Assembly: GCA_017529865.1 (NCBI GenBank)
Contig: JAFXNA010000043.1
Coordinates: 1-45,801 of the forward strand
DNA: 45,801 nucleotides
Reading direction: 5' to 3'
Source: Bacteroidaceae bacterium
GTDB taxonomy: Bacteria > Bacteroidota > Bacteroidia > Bacteroidales > Bacteroidaceae
Shown: positions 8,161 to 15,177 of the stretch, one piece after another
How the letters are laid out: each line of letters opens with the position of its first letter
Position numbering within the stretch: the first letter of the stretch is position 1
The notes under the pieces: model-generated
What the model was told of the DNA's origin: nothing
Databases searched by the model: none
The model's input: the letters and a program-made list of their open reading frames with translations, nothing else
Program-made: the position numbers and the translations under genes

Positions 8161-9115
8161 TACACTTGTTGTTCTTCTGGGACCGACCGCAGTAGGAAAG
8201 ACAGAGCTTAGCATACGACTTGCTAAGCTCTTGTCATGTGATATCATCTCAGCCGATTCGCGTCAGATTTATCAGCAGATAGATATCGGGACAGCCAAGC
8301 CTACGAAGGAAGAACAGCAAGAGGTGCAACATCATTTCATCGACATCCTGCCTCTCGACCAGTATTATAGTGCCGCCCAGTATGAGGCAGATGCACTCCA
8401 GCTGATTACATCGGCATTCAATCGTCAGAGTCGTCAGTTCTCTTCTCCAAAGGAGCAGGGAGCAGGGGTTTGTCAGCTGATGGTGGGTGGAAGCATGATG
8501 TATATCGATGCAGTTACCAAAGGTATCGACGACATCCCAACCATTGAGGACGATACACGTGCGATGATGCGCCATAAGTTCGAGACTGAAGGGCTCGATG
8601 CCCTGTGTGCCGAGTTGCGTCTGCTCGACCCCGAATACTACGACTTGGTCGATAAGAAGAATCATAAGCGTATTGTTCATGCACTTGAAATCTGTTACCA
8701 GACAGGGCGCACCTACACCTCTTTCCGTAAGAACCAAGCCAAATCACGTCAGTTCCGTATCGTCAAGATAGGTCTGAGACGAGAGCGTGCGAACCTGTTT
8801 CAGCGTATCAACCAGCGAGTCGACCTGATGATGCAGCAGGGCTTGATGGACGAAGCCCAGCGCCTGTATCCGCTTCGCCATCTCAATTCGCTCAATACGG
8901 TGGGCTATAAGGAACTGTTCAAGGTGATCGAGGGTGAGTGGGAACTTCCGATGGCAGTCGAGCGCATCAAGAAGAATACGCGCGTCTATGCCAAGAAGCA
9001 GATGACCTGGTTTGCCCACGATACTGAGATTCACTGGATAGATGTCGACAAAATCCCCGTAGAACAGCAAATCCAACAAATTTGTGACTTGCTGGAATCA
9101 AAAGCGGAAGAATAG
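8153..9115 (+). CDS. miaA: tRNA dimethylallyltransferase MiaA
   Basis: 320 residues from the ATG at 8153 (an upstream in-frame ATG at 8120 lies deep in the previous gene and adds no family sequence). MiaA transfers a dimethylallyl group from DMAPP to A37 of tRNAs reading UNN codons. The P-loop GPTAVGKT is at residues 10-17, with DSRQIY and GTAKPT following, and the C-terminal NTVGYKE and TRVYAKKQMTWF motifs present. Residues 92-108 (NRQSRQFSSPKEQGAGVCQ) are an unusual insertion before the LMVGGSMMYIDA strand, coming from a purine-rich repeat at 8439-8470. It lies in a surface region between the P-loop half and the central strand, so activity is probably kept. Confidence 0.95.
   Translation: MTNTLVVLLGPTAVGKTELSIRLAKLLSCDIISADSRQIYQQIDIGTAKPTKEEQQEVQHHFIDILPLDQYYSAAQYEADALQLITSAFNRQSRQFSSPKEQGAGVCQLMVGGSMMYIDAVTKGIDDIPTIEDDTRAMMRHKFETEGLDALCAELRLLDPEYYDLVDKKNHKRIVHALEICYQTGRTYTSFRKNQAKSRQFRIVKIGLRRERANLFQRINQRVDLMMQQGLMDEAQRLYPLRHLNSLNTVGYKELFKVIEGEWELPMAVERIKKNTRVYAKKQMTWFAHDTEIHWIDVDKIPVEQQIQQICDLLESKAEE
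8439..8470 (+). repeat. Purine-rich insert within miaA
   Basis: TTCTCTTCTCC followed by AAAGGAGCAGGGAGCAGGGG; CTCC/GGAG arms and a G-rich tail resemble the GC-rich element found elsewhere in the window. It encodes FSSPKEQGAGV in frame. Confidence 0.5.
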
Positions 9116-9177
9116 ACGGAAAAACTTGTGCAAGATGATACGATTATCCATGATATGTTTTACGCTATAAATTAAAA

Positions 9178-9203
9178 TGACTATCTTTGCACAAAGATAG
9201 TCA
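9178..9203 (-). terminator. Terminator of tRNA-Thr
   Basis: TGACTATCTTTG (9178-9189) and CAAAGATAGTCA (9192-9203) form a perfect 12-bp stem with a 2-nt centre. On the minus strand it starts 8 nt after the tRNA and is followed by TTTTAATTTATA. The palindrome also contains TATCTTTG on both strands, a chance match to the -7 consensus. Confidence 0.8.
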
Positions 9204-9210
9204 CTCTTAG

Positions 9211-9283
<73 letters not shown>

Positions 9284-9304
9284 AATGTTTTCATTTTCGG
9301 GATG

Positions 9305-9312
9305 CAAAGTTA
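9305..9312 (-). promoter_or_regulatory. -7 promoter element for tRNA-Thr
   Basis: Minus-strand TAACTTTG followed by CA, 21 bp upstream of the tRNA 5' end. No clear -33 element. Confidence 0.6.
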
Positions 9313-9381
9313 CAAAAAAAAATGAATAGGGATAAGTGAAAAGTAAAAAAACTTGATTATACAACCCAAATTTGTTTAGAA

Positions 9382-10134
9382 ATGAGGATTTCTTTCATAC
9401 TCTGTCTGCTTCTTGCGACATCAATAATCACCCAGGCGCAGAAATACGAACTGCCCAAACCCCTGAATCGGACCGACGAGAAGACGCTGGTTCACGAAGG
9501 CTATACCTGCTCTTTCAACACCTCGCGCCTCACGCCTACGTATGTTGCCTGGTGCCTGACTCGTGAGCGTGTGAACGGTAAGGTCAAACGTACCAATTTC
9601 TTTGATGTCGACCCTTCTGTCGAAAGCCGCTATCAGGTAAGGCATAGCGACTATTCGGGTACACGCTTCGATCGTGGACACATGTGCCCTGCTGCCGACA
9701 ACCAGCATAGCCAGAAGGCGATGGTGGAGTGTTTCTACATGACCAATATGTGTCCTCAGCGTCACGCCCTCAATTCGGGTGCGTGGAACGACCTCGAGAT
9801 TCAATGCCGCTCGTGGGCACGCAACTATGGAAAGGTGTATATCTGTTCTGGTCCCATCTACGACAAGAAACCTTATCAGACCATAGGCAACCGCAGAAGT
9901 TGCCGTATTGCTGTGCCCGACCGCTTCTTTAAGGTCGTACTGATGGTAGGCAGGCAGACCAAGGCCATCGGATTTATCTATCCGAACGGTGCTGCCAATA
10001 AAGAGATGCGCAGTTATGCTGTGAGTGTGGATAAGGTGGAGCAGGTCACAGGACTGAATTTCTTCTACCTGTTGGACGATAAGATAGAGAATCAGATTGA
10101 GAAAGAATGTAAACCAAGTGCATGGGGAATATAA
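9382..10134 (+). CDS. Secreted DNA/RNA non-specific endonuclease (NUC1 family)
   Basis: 250 residues with a signal peptide (MRISFILCLLLATSIITQAQ). It belongs to the beta-beta-alpha-metal nucleases related to Serratia nuclease and NUC1. The DRGH motif is at 97-100 (His100 is the general base), and Asn131 and Glu139 in LNSGAWNDLE have the spacing of the Serratia Mg-binding Asn and nearby Glu. The YICSGPIYD and GFIYPNGA segments are also family-typical. The protein should degrade nucleic acids outside the cytoplasm, for nutrition or defence against extracellular DNA. It starts after the divergent tRNA gene; the stop is followed directly by a heptamer array. Confidence 0.93.
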   Translation: MRISFILCLLLATSIITQAQKYELPKPLNRTDEKTLVHEGYTCSFNTSRLTPTYVAWCLTRERVNGKVKRTNFFDVDPSVESRYQVRHSDYSGTRFDRGHMCPAADNQHSQKAMVECFYMTNMCPQRHALNSGAWNDLEIQCRSWARNYGKVYICSGPIYDKKPYQTIGNRRSCRIAVPDRFFKVVLMVGRQTKAIGFIYPNGAANKEMRSYAVSVDKVEQVTGLNFFYLLDDKIENQIEKECKPSAWGI

Positions 10135-10161
10135 TAATTGACAATTGATAATTGACATTCG
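10134..10161 (+). repeat. Heptamer array ATAATTG/ACAATTG x4
   Basis: ATAATTG, ACAATTG, ATAATTG, ACATTCG in register, beginning on the last base of the nuclease stop codon and filling the gap to pyrK. Confidence 0.85.
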
Positions 10162-10165
10162 ATAG

Positions 10166-10939
10166 ATGAAACAATGTAAAGACTTAAAGATAGTAGCCGT
10201 GGAGCGTCCGAACGATGGGTATGTGCTGCTGAAGCTGATGGATGCCGAGCCGCTCCCAGAGATCCGGGCGGGTCAGTTCGTAGAGATAAAGGTGGACAAC
10301 AGCCCTTCGACCTTCCTGCGTCGGCCCATCTCCGTGAATTTCGTCGATGAGGCTCGCAACGAACTGTGGCTGTTGATTCAGATAGTAGGGGAGGGCACTC
10401 GTCATTTGGCACGTCTTCAGGCAGGCGACTCGCTCAATGTGCTGTTCCCCTTAGGAAACGGTTTCTCACAAGGAGTGGCAGGCGAGCGCGTGTTGTTGGT
10501 AGGTGGAGGAGTCGGCATCGCCCCTTTGCTCGAATATGCCAAGCAACTCCGCCAAGTCGGTGCTACACCTTATTTATTATTAGGGGGACGCTCAGCCGGC
10601 AATCTTCTGCAGTTAGACCTCTTCCGTCAGTATGGTGAGGTGTATATGACCACCGAAGACGGCTCGATGGGCGAGCAAGGATTCGTCACCAACTCTTCAC
10701 TCTCCACTCTTCACTCTTCACTCTTTTCCCGCATCTCCTGTTGCGGTCCCAAACCCATGATGCAGGCAGTAGCCCGTTGGGCAAAACAGCATCAGGTGCG
10801 CTGCGAAGTATCGTTGGAAAACCTCATGGCATGTGGTCTCGGAGCCTGCCTCTGTTGTGTGGAAAAGACCGTACGAGGCAATGTGTGTGTATGTAAAGAA
10901 GGACCAGTGTTTGGCATCGAAGCGTTAACGTGGTCCTAA
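10166..10939 (+). CDS. pyrK: Dihydroorotate dehydrogenase B, electron-transfer subunit PyrK
   Basis: 257 residues. PyrK carries FAD and a [2Fe-2S] cluster and passes electrons from PyrD to NAD+ in pyrimidine synthesis. The N-terminal ferredoxin-reductase beta-barrel has the FAD motif FLRRPIS (50-56). The nucleotide-binding domain starts LLVGGGVGIAPLL (110-122). The iron-sulfur cysteines are Cys223, 228, 231 and 243 in MACGLGACLCCVEKT...CVCKEGPVF. Residues 176-188 ([13 protein letters not shown]) are encoded by a heptamer array (10693-10727) replacing the loop before the CCGPKPMM motif. pyrD follows after 36 bp of heptamers, so the two subunits are coexpressed. Confidence 0.96.
   Translation: MKQCKDLKIVAVERPNDGYVLLKLMDAEPLPEIRAGQFVEIKVDNSPSTFLRRPISVNFVDEARNELWLLIQIVGEGTRHLARLQAGDSLNVLFPLGNGFSQGVAGERVLLVGGGVGIAPLLEYAKQLRQVGATPYLLLGGRSAGNLLQLDLFRQYGEVYMTTEDGSMGEQGFVTNSSLSTLHSSLFSRISCCGPKPMMQAVARWAKQHQVRCEVSLENLMACGLGACLCCVEKTVRGNVCVCKEGPVFGIEALTWS
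10693..10727 (+). repeat. In-frame heptamer array TTCACTC-type inside pyrK
   Basis: TTCACTC, TCCACTC, TTCACTC, TTCACTC, TT. This is the reverse complement of the GAGTGAA-type heptamer at the lpxC stop. It is translated without frame disruption. Confidence 0.85.
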
Positions 10940-10972
10940 TTGTGAATTATGCATTATGAATTATGAATTAAA
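10938..10972 (+). repeat. Heptamer array AATTATG-type x5 between pyrK and pyrD
   Basis: AATTGTG, AATTATG, CATTATG, AATTATG, AATTAAA. It starts inside the pyrK stop codon and ends 3 bp before the pyrD ATG. Confidence 0.9.
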
Positions 10973-10975
10973 TTT

Positions 10976-11881
10976 ATGGCAGATATAAGAACAACGATAG
11001 CAGGATTGCAGATGGTCAATCCTGTGATGACGGCTTCCGGTACGTTTGGATACGGCATAGAGTTTGCCGATTTAGTCGACCTGTCTCAGATAGGTGGAAT
11101 CATCATGAAGGGTACCACATTGAATCCGCGCGAAGGCAACGACTATCCGCGTATGGCAGAGACCGCCAGCGGAATGCTCAACTGTGTAGGTTTGCAAAAC
11201 AAAGGGGTGGACTATTTCTGCCAGCACATCTATCCACAGGTGAAGGACATCCCGTCCAATATGATTGTCAACGTATCGGGCAGCAGTCCCGACGATTATG
11301 CCGAATGTGCAGCCCGCATCAATCAGCTGGACAATATACCAGCCATCGAGCTCAACATCTCCTGCCCCAACGTCAAGCAAGGCGGAATGGCGTTCGGAGT
11401 CACTACAGAAGGAGCCAGTCAAGTGGTACGTGCGGTACGCCGTGCCTACGACAAGACCCTCATCGTGAAACTCTCGCCCAATGTCACCAGCATAGCCGAT
11501 ATCGCCCGTAGTGTGGAAGATGCAGGAGCCGATGCCGTCAGCCTGATTAACACCCTGATGGGTATGGCAGTAGATATCGAGCGACGCAAGCCCCGTCTGT
11601 CCATCAACACCGGCGGACTGAGCGGTCCTGCCGTCAAGCCCGTAGCGCTCCGCTGTGTGTGGCAGGTTGCCAAGGCAGTCAGAATACCGGTAATCGGTCT
11701 CGGAGGCATCATGACAGCCGAAGACGCCATCGAGTTCTTCATGGTAGGCGCATCAGCCATCGAGATAGGAACAGGCAACTTCATCGACCCAGCCATCAGT
11801 GTGAAGGTGGCACAAGGCATCAGCGACTGGCTCGACCGTCATGGCTGCAACACGCTCGACGAAATCCGAGGAGTGATTTAA
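10976..11881 (+). CDS. pyrD: Dihydroorotate dehydrogenase B, catalytic subunit PyrD
   Basis: 301 residues, full length for the class 1B enzyme. It oxidises dihydroorotate to orotate with FMN, paired with PyrK. Family features include [13 protein letters not shown] (FMN binding), the substrate loop [19 protein letters not shown] with the Cys that acts as catalytic base in class 1 enzymes, and the phosphate-binding end [30 protein letters not shown]. Co-directional with pyrK; no obvious terminator follows before the repeat-rich intergenic stretch. Confidence 0.96.
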   Translation: MADIRTTIAGLQMVNPVMTASGTFGYGIEFADLVDLSQIGGIIMKGTTLNPREGNDYPRMAETASGMLNCVGLQNKGVDYFCQHIYPQVKDIPSNMIVNVSGSSPDDYAECAARINQLDNIPAIELNISCPNVKQGGMAFGVTTEGASQVVRAVRRAYDKTLIVKLSPNVTSIADIARSVEDAGADAVSLINTLMGMAVDIERRKPRLSINTGGLSGPAVKPVALRCVWQVAKAVRIPVIGLGGIMTAEDAIEFFMVGASAIEIGTGNFIDPAISVKVAQGISDWLDRHGCNTLDEIRGVI

Positions 11882-11894
11882 TCGTTCTCTGAAC

Positions 11895-11998
11895 AAAACG
11901 TCAATAAAAACAGCACCGCTTTTTCGAAGGTGTCCATTGATTCAGTACGATTTCAATAAAGGTGTCTATAGTTTTAGCTAATAAAGAGAAAAAGTGTC
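11895..11998 (+). repeat. Array of AARGTGTC-like motifs every 32 bp (four units)
   Basis: AAGGTGTC at 11927 and 11959, AAAGTGTC at 11991, and a degenerate AAAACGTC at 11895. The steps are exactly 32 bp. The 24 bp between the cores do not resemble each other. Confidence 0.6.
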
Positions 11999-12028
11999 TA
12001 GTAAAATTTTGGGCGAAGCCAAATCAGT

Positions 12029-12084
12029 TGAGTTAACTCGATTGATCGTTTGAATTAATTCGATCGATTAAATGAATTAACTCA
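12029..12084 (+). repeat. 22-bp-spaced array of TGARTTAAYTC palindromes (three units)
   Basis: TGAGTTAACTCG (12029), TGAATTAATTCG (12051) and TGAATTAACTCA (12073), each separated by 10 variable bp, giving a step of exactly 22 bp. Each core is centred on a palindrome. Confidence 0.8.
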
Positions 12085-12107
12085 CGCTTTTTTGCCCCCT
12101 TTTTTAT

Positions 12108-12185
12108 GAACATATGTTCTCGGTTCGTTGAACATATGTTCGCAAGGTTATGAACATATGTTCTCAGGCTCTTGAACATATGTTA
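12108..12185 (+). repeat. 22-bp-spaced array of GAACATATGTTC palindromes (four units)
   Basis: The perfect 12-bp palindrome GAACATATGTTC starts at 12108, 12130 and 12152, with a fourth copy differing in the last base at 12174. Spacers are TCGGTTCGTT, GCAAGGTTAT and TCAGGCTCTT, unrelated to one another. The step is exactly 22 bp. Between this array and the promoter at 12420 there is only a weak repeat (12278-12324). Confidence 0.9.
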
Positions 12186-12277
12186 GTTGGGGGTAGTCAT
12201 CTATGTCCATTGTAGTTTAACTATTTTAGTTGACTACTTTTTCAACTTTCACCTGTCAATTATCAACCATTACAAAT

Positions 12278-12324
12278 CTACTAACCTACTAACCAAATAA
12301 GCAACTAAGCTATTAAGCAATTAA
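12278..12324 (+). repeat. Octamer-like tandem repeats
   Basis: CTACTAAC twice, then GCAACTAA, GCTATTAA, GCAATTAA in tandem. Simple degenerate repeats in the long gene-free stretch 11882-12504. Confidence 0.6.
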
Positions 12325-12419
12325 GCGCTACAAGTACCTGTGGGGCGGTTTTTTATTTTTACCATGTTACAAATCTGATAGTCCATGTAAAAATTGCTGT
12401 AAACAAAAGTGGAAAAAAA

Positions 12420-12451
12420 TTTGGTGGTATGAAAAGAATGTTGTTATTTTG
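12420..12451 (+). promoter_or_regulatory. Promoter of the TPR-LRR chimeric gene
   Basis: TTTG (12420-12423) and TTATTTTG (12444-12451, one mismatch to TAnnTTTG) are separated by 20 bp, the expected spacing. The leader to the ATG at 12505 would be about 45 nt. Confidence 0.5.
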
Positions 12452-12504
12452 CAGGTGAAATATGAAGTATTATTGTTTACAAACAGTTGTATATATAGAG
12501 AACA

Positions 12505-14946
12505 ATGGAAAGGAATATGCTACCAATGCGAAAAGGATTTTACATCGTCGGAGTGTTGTTGCTCTTGCTTGCTGCCTGTACGGGCGACAAGGAGGTGAGG
12601 GCTGTGCTGGATAGGGCAGAGGCCGTGATGGAGTCGTGTCCTGACAGTGCGTATGCAGAATTGCAGACCCTCTTCGATGGCAACCAAGAATCCCCCTCCT
12701 TGGGAGGGGTTAGGGGAGGTCCTCGTACTATACTGCTACTGGCCGATGCCACCAACAAGCTATACAAGCAGATGCCGTCCGATACGGTGTTCCAGGAGGT
12801 GGTGGACTATTACGACCGTCATGGGAATGCGAACGAGCGGATGAAGTCCTACTATTTGATGGGTTGCATTTACCGTGACCGCCACGAGGCTCCTATGGCT
12901 CTCCAGTGGTATCTTGATGCAGTGGAGCAGGCAGATACTCTTGACGCTGATTGTGATTACCTCACGCTGATGAGAATATATGGGCAGATGGCAGACGTCT
13001 ATCATAGTCAGGTAATGCCGATGGAAGAGATTTCTGCGAATAAGCAGTACAGCAGGTGTGCAGCTAAGACTGATCGTACATACGATTATATCCGTGGTAT
13101 TGAGCTGCAACTCAATGCGTACCATCTGTTAAGCGATACGGCAAAGATACTGACGTTGACCGACAGTGTTCACGACCTGTATCTGCAGGCAGGTATGCCA
13201 CAGGCAGCTGCCAGTGTCTATCCGACAGCCATTAATCTCTATCTTCAGATATCCGCAATGACTGCGTGGGCGGATGTGGAAATCAACGAGACGAACTTCC
13301 CGGATGAGAACTTCCGAAACTACTTGCTCAGCGATGAGTATGGATATGGTAAAGATGGAGTGCTGACAGATTCAGAGATTGCATATATTCAGGTTGTAAA
13401 TGTAAGAAATAAAAACATCCAAAGTTTAAAAGGTATAGAGTTCTTTACCGCGCTGAAAAGACTGCAATGTGACTTTAACCAACTGACTTCGCTTGATTTG
13501 TCGAAGAACACGGCACTGAGAGAGCTGGATTGCAGCGAAAACTATTCTTTAACTATGCTCGATTTATCGAATAATACAGAGCTAATTTACCTGAATTGTA
13601 GCGGTAGCATTTTAACATCGCTTGATTTGTCGAAGAATACCAAGCTAACATACCTGAATTGTAGCGGTAATCCACAGATGAAGGAGCTCAACATATCAGG
13701 ATGTGATAAACTGACAGAGTTCATGTGCATGGGTACCCAAATTAAAGAACTGGACCTGTCTAGCAACATATCACTAAAAAAACTGTATATATACGACAAT
13801 CAGTTGACAACGCTCGATGTATCTAATAATACCGCATTGGAAATATTGCAATGCGACGGGAATCAACTGGCAGAACTCGACGTGTCAAAATGTACCAAGC
13901 TTACTCTGCTGTCATGCACAAGTAACTTGTTGAGGACACTTGATGTATCGAATAATAAATCGCTGAAAAATCTGTATTGCTACGGCAATCAGCTGAAGAC
14001 ATTGGACGTGTCGCAGAACACGACATTGACAGTACTGTATTGCTATAATAACAAATTGAAAGCATTGGACTTGTCGCAGAACACGGAGCTGAATGATCTG
14101 AGGCTCTATAGCAACCAGATTAAGGGCGCTGGCATGGATGCGCTGGTAAAGAGTTTGCCGACCGTAAGCTGGGGCAGGTTAGACGTTATGTACTTCGAGA
14201 ATGAGCAGAACGAGATGACCACCACGCAAGTAGCTACGGCCAAGGCTAAGGGTTGGAATCCTTATTGTTATATCAACGACAATTTCTGGATGGAATATGC
14301 TGGTAGCGAACCAGAGCCTATCGTTATTGCCGAGGAAACGACTGTAAATCCAAGTGAGAATGCAGAGCCAGGTCAGGCAACGACAACGGAAAGCGGTGTG
14401 ACGACTTCATTGGGAACAGAAGATGTGGTTGATGCTACTGAGGGTAGTGTAACAATGACCAGTTCAATGACGACGGAAAGTGTGAAGGAGTTGATTGAAA
14501 CTACTCGGCCTGGTTCCACATATTTTGCAGAACAGTTCAAGGGCTTCTACTTCTTGCTGGCAGCTGGCAAGGGTAAGGTGGAATTCGACATCGAGACAAC
14601 GGGCGGTTACAGCCTTGGCGTGATGAAAGGCTCGGAATTCGTCGGCCTCTTTACACAGACCACGAAAGGCACTGTGACCATACCATACGATTTGGAGGAA
14701 GATACATGGTTCTTTGCTTATCCTGTTGTCAACACTCCTGCCGCAGCTAACCGTGCTCCTGGTGAGTGTGCCCTGAAGGTATATGGACTGAGGATTATTC
14801 CTGAAACACAACCTGACGGCATAAACAACCTTACCCCGGCCTTTGCTAAAGGCAATGGAACAGTCTATAACCTCCAAGGTCAGCGCATCAATGGCTTGCA
14901 GAAAGGATTGAATATCGTGGATGGGATGAAAATCATGGTGAAATAA
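12505..14946 (+). CDS. Chimeric TPR-lipoprotein / leucine-rich-repeat surface protein
   Basis: 813 residues. Residues 1-25 are a lipoprotein signal ending in LLAAC (Cys25). About 30-248 form a helical TPR-like region like the N-terminal sensor part of Bacteroidales TPR lipoproteins and regulators. At about 249-256 the sequence switches to ISAMTAWADVEINETNFPD, which looks like the end of a second signal peptide (cleavage site AWA|D) and the usual start of secreted LRR proteins. Residues 290-550 contain about ten short LRRs of the 'LxxLDLSKNTxLxxLxCxxNxL' kind. After a Thr/Ser-rich linker and a beta-domain the protein ends YNLQGQRINGLQKGLNIVDGMKIMVK-like, a C-terminal motif frequent in Prevotella secreted proteins and possibly a type IX sorting domain. 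A GC-rich repeat encodes SPSLGGVRGG (residues 63-72). Function unknown. Confidence 0.85.
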   Translation: MERNMLPMRKGFYIVGVLLLLLAACTGDKEVRAVLDRAEAVMESCPDSAYAELQTLFDGNQESPSLGGVRGGPRTILLLADATNKLYKQMPSDTVFQEVVDYYDRHGNANERMKSYYLMGCIYRDRHEAPMALQWYLDAVEQADTLDADCDYLTLMRIYGQMADVYHSQVMPMEEISANKQYSRCAAKTDRTYDYIRGIELQLNAYHLLSDTAKILTLTDSVHDLYLQAGMPQAAASVYPTAINLYLQISAMTAWADVEINETNFPDENFRNYLLSDEYGYGKDGVLTDSEIAYIQVVNVRNKNIQSLKGIEFFTALKRLQCDFNQLTSLDLSKNTALRELDCSENYSLTMLDLSNNTELIYLNCSGSILTSLDLSKNTKLTYLNCSGNPQMKELNISGCDKLTEFMCMGTQIKELDLSSNISLKKLYIYDNQLTTLDVSNNTALEILQCDGNQLAELDVSKCTKLTLLSCTSNLLRTLDVSNNKSLKNLYCYGNQLKTLDVSQNTTLTVLYCYNNKLKALDLSQNTELNDLRLYSNQIKGAGMDALVKSLPTVSWGRLDVMYFENEQNEMTTTQVATAKAKGWNPYCYINDNFWMEYAGSEPEPIVIAEETTVNPSENAEPGQATTTESGVTTSLGTEDVVDATEGSVTMTSSMTTESVKELIETTRPGSTYFAEQFKGFYFLLAAGKGKVEFDIETTGGYSLGVMKGSEFVGLFTQTTKGTVTIPYDLEEDTWFFAYPVVNTPAAANRAPGECALKVYGLRIIPETQPDGINNLTPAFAKGNGTVYNLQGQRINGLQKGLNIVDGMKIMVK
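12692..12721 (+). repeat. GC-rich palindromic element within the chimeric gene
   Basis: CCCCCTCCTTGGGAGGGGTT followed by AGGGGAGGTCC. Arms CCCCTCC and GGGAGGGG plus the G-rich tail define the element type. In frame; translated as SPSLGGVRGGP. Confidence 0.75.
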
Positions 14947-15045
14947 AGCCCCTCTCCCATGCACTTCGTGCCTCCTTGGAGAAGATAAACCTTCCGCCGT
15001 CGCAAGCATCGCTACAATACCGCGATGCCCCCCCCTCGTGGGGAA
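14947..15045. repeat. Composite GC-rich repeat after the chimeric gene
   Basis: Begins at the stop codon with GCCCCTCTCCCATGCACTTC, continues with CTCCTTGGAGAAG, a GCATCGC/GCGATGC hairpin (15006-15028) and a C8 run followed by TCGTGGGGAAG. It looks like a longer relative of the GC-rich element, and may also act as a terminator for the upstream gene. Confidence 0.45.
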
Positions 15046-15082
15046 GCTTTAAATGGAAGGGAACAGAGAATTAAAAACTGTG

Positions 15083-15109
15083 CCCAAGCAGAAATCTTTC
15101 TGTGCTTGG
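15083..15109 (-). terminator. Hairpin terminator for the CE1 esterase gene
   Basis: CCAAGCA...TGCTTGG with an inner GAAA/TTTC pairing. On the minus strand it is followed by GCACAGTTTTTAATT. A second hairpin precedes it at 15116-15146. Confidence 0.55.
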
Positions 15110-15115
15110 TATGTT

Positions 15116-15146
15116 CAGCCGTTGTATTCAAGGAGTACAGCGGCTG
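15116..15146. terminator. Second hairpin in the convergent intergenic region
   Basis: CAGCCGTTGTA pairs with TACAGCGGCTG (11 bp with one G-U) around a 9-nt loop. No T-run follows on either strand, so it probably acts together with the neighbouring hairpin. Confidence 0.4.
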
Positions 15147-15177
15147 TACTTATTGGTTGCAAACCATGCAACTGCGG

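Noticed and set aside
9178..9203. Operator site
   Set aside because: Position directly behind the tRNA and the following T-rich tract explain it better as a terminator.
12108..12185. CRISPR array
   Set aside because: Repeats are 12 bp and spacers 10 bp, far below CRISPR sizes, and no cas genes are present.
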